Of a stretch of 64,000 nucleotides of DNA, positions 59,901 through 64,000 are shown in pieces; within the stretch, counting starts at the first letter, position 1; each line of letters starts with the position of its first letter. The stretch lies in contig CM018608.1 in the NCBI GenBank assembly GCA_009192285.1, positions 124,001 to 188,000 of the forward strand, given 5' to 3'. The translations under genes were made by a program, and so were the position numbers. This DNA comes from Morchella semilibera. Its lineage: Eukaryota > Ascomycota > Pezizomycetes > Pezizales > Morchellaceae. A model generated the notes under the pieces. The model was not told the origin of the DNA. It did no database searches and was given only the letters and a program-made list of their open reading frames with translations.

Positions 59901-62900
59901 GTGCTCAGAGATTGTGATTTGGAGAGAAGAATACCTATATTAACTTATTGATTCTTTTCAAGAGAGATAAAGTCTTTAGACTGCACGAATATCTCTAAAG
60001 CGGGGGTAGATCCGTTGGAGGCGCAGCCAATTTACTGTTATTGATCTTTTGGTCGAGTGATCATCCATGATACACACACGCTAGGAGGGCAGGCATTGCA
60101 TTACTTAGAGTACATACATGCACCCTTGCCAGGGACTTATGCAGGGAGAGCGCCTATGAAAGCGCTTACTAAATGGGGTATCATAACTCGCACATAATAC
60201 TTCACATACATCGGTTGAGCGGCGCAACTCATCGTCTAGCCTATGACTTGCCTTAATTTCCTACTGACCATGATCATACATACGCGACCTCTTTTTATCA
60301 CAAGAAAAAATTCTGTATCACCAGTCTCATTGTGGCCTTCCAAGATCTTCGTATAGATCGGCTATAGCCGATAAATGCTTGGCGAACTGTCAGACTTCCG
60401 GATAGAGATAATTGGTTCTTGTTTTTCCTCACCCGAATGTAGGTACAGAGCCTGGCTTGGTACGGTATGTGCAACTCCGACAGCCTCTGCATTTCTTAAT
60501 TGTCGCGGATAGAACTGACATGAGAGATCATTAAAATCGGCCAACTCCTAGATATCGAGAATTGCACTCCAATTACCTATACTACAAAGGTTATGTGGAC
60601 CATATATGGCATGTCGAAGATGGAGATGACAAGTTCGCATCCACAGCCTACCATTATATCAGCCTATTAATTGGATAAATTCTGCCTAGAAAGTGTCATA
60701 GAAGCCCAAACGTCATTTTTGTGGATTCTTCTATCCCACGTGTCCCCGTATCCTGTAGATATATATACGCATGAACTATGGGCAATAACATACATCAAAG
60801 TAGGGCGGAAAGTCTACATGTAGTGACCCACCAAAAGAATTTAGCCACTCAACCGTGGAAAACTGCAAGGCACAAAAGGCGCGATAATCCTCGGAGAACT
60901 TCCAGCGCGGCGACGGATCGGCTCTTCAACTCGCCGACTTTTCTTACCTATAAGTTAAAAAAAGAGCACATGGGTACAGTAGTTTACAGGAAAATACCTA
61001 CACATATAAATATCAGACAAACTTACCAGCTAATCATGGTAGGGAGGTTGGGTGTCGTTCCGGCAGAGTAAAATTATATATATATACATGTACGTATATA
61101 TGCGATGCGATTTAAATTTCAAGATGGTCCAGACAGAGATGATCTAGACTACTGAGAGGCCCGATTTACTGATACAGTTTTCATCTATATTAACTAGACT
61201 CCTTCTTGAGAAGTTTTTCCTTTCTTTTTCCCTCCTTTCTTTTTCTTTTAACTGTGATATTATGTTGTGCCTTTTGCTTATTATTTAATGTCTCTTATAT
61301 TAGGACCGCCACAGACCCAATATCTAGCCTAATAGGACCTGGCTGCAAGATCATAGACGAGGAGAACACTGCATTTATGTATGCAGGGGTGCCAATCCCC
61401 AAACATCTCGTGAGCTATCTGGACTTCCGTGTCCAAGAAGATTGTTACTCCAGTTCGATAGAGTTTGCCGTATTATCCCTCGCCCGAAAAACTAGGCTTG
61501 AGAGCTTCCGACACCGACTGATATCGCTTTCCAATAATAGAAACGCATATGGGAGGGACGAAGGTGCGAGGGTACGAGGGTGCAAGAAGCACCCACGCTT
61601 GCAGCCAAAAAAAAACCAAAGTTTATGTACATACATGTACTATCCCCAATACCCTCGTGATCATCCTTCCTGATTAATAGCAGCTGCTTTATCCGCATGT
61701 AATGTAGCTATGACCCTTAATAATGAAGTCATATATACATATATACTGATGGAACTACGGGTGATATCGATAACCATACGTTCAGAGCCCAAACGGCGCC
61801 TGGATCATTAGATTACTATTCAAGTACCCCCCGTTCAAAGTACATGTACACGCTTATGTATGTATCACATCGGCTGCGTATAATCCGGGATGTGTCTGTG
61901 CCGATTGGGCTTACTGTTGTTGTTGTTGCAGTAAGATGTCATATGGATCAAGGACGCGTACTCAGAGGTTTTATACTGGTGTTTAGGACGTCACGGAAGA
62001 GGATCGGGGCAACGAACTTCCGCATTTCCCGTTTCTGTCAATACGCAATCTCACCTGGAGCCAGTAGATCGAAATTAAAATATTGGTCCAATTGTTGAGT
62101 ATAATCACACTGTTACAGCATGTACTACAAAGTAGTACAGACTAGAGTACCTTAGAGTACATGCCAAAATACCTGTAGAATAGCACATAACTTTAAACGA
62201 GAGACAGCTGCAGTGTTACACTCAATCCCACGTTCGGGATGGTTGCTCGCAACTATCACTTTAACTGGGTGAAACCTAGCTAGTCCGTAGAACCCCAGAG
62301 GTACTCTATTCTACATGCATCAACCTCTCAAGCTAGGCCAACGTTGCAGGCGATCGAGTATCTCTATCAATGAAACATCCTGGCTACGTAACGTGGCGTT
62401 AGTACCTAGCAGGTATGCGCTCTAACCTTTTGTTCTGAGACTGTGTAGCCCCCCCCCTAACTAATATTGATCGCGCATCCTCATCGATTTTGGTCTCGAC
62501 CTCCACAAACAAACTCCGAGCCGCGTTACGAAGATTGAGTACATGTGAGCATGTACTCCAGATGTACTTTACTCCAGAGTACATGTATCTGCAATGTTGT
62601 TCCTCGGCACTAAGGAGGGGTTCCAGGTTTCAACTACTTTATGGTTTATTACACGTGGAAGACTAGCACTATGGATGAAATGATAATCAGTGTAGCTCGC
62701 GCATGGATCTTATAACGCTACATGTAGGTCTTATTGACAAGGGTTACGTTAGGCGCTGCTCAACTGATATAACGTTTTTGCAGCAAGACGGCCGAGAAAG
62801 AGACTTCTGGGATATGGAAAATACATGTTACTCAATCTTTGTCTGTAGAACTGACCACCGGCAAAGATTGACCAGGTCCCGCCTTACTGCAATTTACGGA

Positions 62901-63438
62901 TGGCACCGAGGTGCTAGGCATAACGAGCTTCCGAAAAACCTCCTCAGCACATGAAGTGGGTCCATACCTGACATCGAGCTGTGTCCTATTGCCCTAACTA
63001 TTGCGCATCATACTGATCCCTAATACCTGGTGCGGCATCCAAGTCAGGGTTGACTTCCCCTTTTGTCTACCCCAGAACGAAAAGGCCTTGGGCCCTCCCT
63101 CGCTCGTCCTACCCCGCCATTTCTCCACACACGCGATTTTGTTGGTTGTCGGGTTTCTTTGAGACATGCAGTCTACTAGTAGTATGGAGCTAGCTGCGAA
63201 ATATGCCGTGCCCGCTGCCTGTATATGGTGGGTTATATAGCCCAAGTATTCAGCACTATCAATCACCAGCTTCTGCTATATAATATCACCCACATCCTCC
63301 TCCTCCATTTAACTATACTCCACTTTATTTGGCTGAAGCTGGTTACTTCCCTTTCTCTCACCAACGCAGCACCTCAGGATCACTCGCAGAGTACCCACCA
63401 CCTTTATAATAATAATTGTTATTATACCCTTAGCAACA
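56997..63438. other. Long intergenic stretch, no recognised gene
   Basis: This is 6.4 kb of AT-rich spacer. The first kilobase is T-rich 3' flank. A G run lies near 59438-59454. TACATGTA palindromes lie near 59076, 59090, 60818, 61084, 61629, 61841, 62579 and 62718. The frame at 61206-61673 lacks an ATG at its beginning and has no family feature, so I do not call it. Nothing else coding is seen. A TATA-like TATATAATA at 63278 may serve the small gene at 63439. Confidence 0.5.
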
Positions 63439-63793
63439 ATGTCAGACCGACAGTACAGTTCGGAAACACGGAAGAATAATGATCCACCGATCAGTCAAGT
63501 TGGGAGTGTAAAATCCAACAATTCAGCACCTTCTGGAGCATCACCTCCCCCTGGCTCATCACCCCCTGGCCTTCACGTATGTATCAATTGCTTTGGGATT
63601 GATTGCTTTGGCAATAGTATAGTAGCTAACAAGGCTCCAGTTCACGCACCACCCAGTACCGGAACCAGAGGAGGTTAAGCGGACACCCATGAAGAAATTG
63701 TAAGAACCAACCCGAGTATGAAACTATCCTGGGAATTGGCCGCTAACGGAAGTTGATAGTGTTCGATGGTTGAAATATGGTCCTATTGATTGA
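63439..63793 (+). CDS. Possible small 76-residue protein, three exons
   Basis: Exons 63439-63576, 63641-63699 and 63760-63793 join in phase (138, 59 and 34 nt) to 76 residues. The first exon encodes MSDRQYSSETRKNNDPPIS and a Ser/Pro/Gly-rich run. The second reads HHPVPEPEEVKRTPMKK. The third reads VRWLKYGPID and stops. Both introns are 60-64 nt with GTATGT or GTAAGA starts and a GCTAAC branch before CAG or TAG ends, which is strong support for real splicing. I recognise no family, no signal peptide and no membrane segment. Reading straight through the first intron would give a different 79-residue frame with a Cys pair (CINCFGIDCFG), less likely because it discards the intron signals. Confidence 0.5.
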
Positions 63794-64000
63794 TTGAGTG
63801 GAGTGAGCAAGTGGGACATGAACAAATTTCCAACGCTGGTTTATAATCCTACGCACTTTGATCAGCTGTTTTGCTTATTGGGAGATTCTTTTTGGTTAAG
63901 GCAGCGGCGCAGTTTGATTTGGAGTCATCTTATTTGTTTCGAGGCGTAATCTGTTCAAATATAAAAATAATTAGCATTGGCGATTAATGAAGTCAAATTT

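Noticed and set aside
61206-61673. Possible secreted protein frame
   Set aside because: The frame does not begin with ATG; the hydrophobic start comes from a TTG-initiated T-rich stretch.
1-64000. CRISPR arrays, prophage or bacterial operons
   Set aside because: The genes are intron-bearing fungal genes, and no regularly spaced repeat array is present.

Overview
The window is nuclear DNA of a filamentous ascomycete (Pezizomycotina). Most genes carry several short introns (about 50-110 nt) with GT..AG borders and CTAAC/CTAAT-type branch sites. The proteins are typical fungal ones: Rsm22, Ssz1, a Tea1/Kel1-type kelch protein, a LaeA-like methyltransferase, a fungal CorA-like protein, NIPSNAP and a DDX60-type helicase. 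Gene density is low, with about 14 gene loci in 64 kb separated by long AT-rich, homopolymer-rich spacers holding decayed mobile elements. A repeat-rich genome of the Pezizomycetes type would fit, but that is a guess.

Layout. 1-4250: no recognisable gene. 4251-4679: small hypothetical ORF. 5538-7901 (-): RSM22. 8201-9186 (-): calcineurin-like phosphoesterase broken by one base. 9187-12884: spacer with a hairpin element. 12885-15848 (+): nine-exon CorA-like Mg2+ transporter. 17116-18167 (+): unrecognised Ala/Ser/Pro-rich protein with a one-base frame break. 19834-21958 (-): LaeA-like methyltransferase, multi-exon, apparently disrupted in the middle and carrying a MITE-like element in an intron. 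23821-29584 (+): nine-exon DDX60-like Ski2-family helicase. 30073-31296 (-): NIPSNAP protein. 32337-33237 (+): FMN-binding split-barrel (PNPOx-like) protein. 34781-35194 (-): small Ser/Thr-rich, probably GPI-anchored protein. 37863-37992: perfect 44-bp inverted repeat. 38964-42043: transposon-rich stretch with a Tc1/mariner transposase remnant, foldback/MITE elements and pieces of an unrecognised gene. 44182-45670 (+): zinc alcohol dehydrogenase. 47527-49524 (-): SSZ1. 52212-56996 (+): Tea1/Kel1-like kelch/coiled-coil polarity protein. 56997-63438: long spacer. 63439-63793 (+): possible 76-residue protein.

The genes look like unrelated housekeeping and growth functions (mitochondrial translation, ribosome-associated chaperone, ion transport, redox enzyme, hyphal polarity). 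I see no biosynthetic or defence cluster. The most unusual features are: the palindromic octamer TACATGTA, present at least 35 times and only between genes; the perfect long hairpin at 37.9 kb; a TA-flanked mariner-type MITE; and three genes that each need exactly one extra base to be intact, which points to consensus errors or recent decay. Exon boundaries were derived by hand from splice motifs, reading phase and protein-family similarity; no alignment was run.
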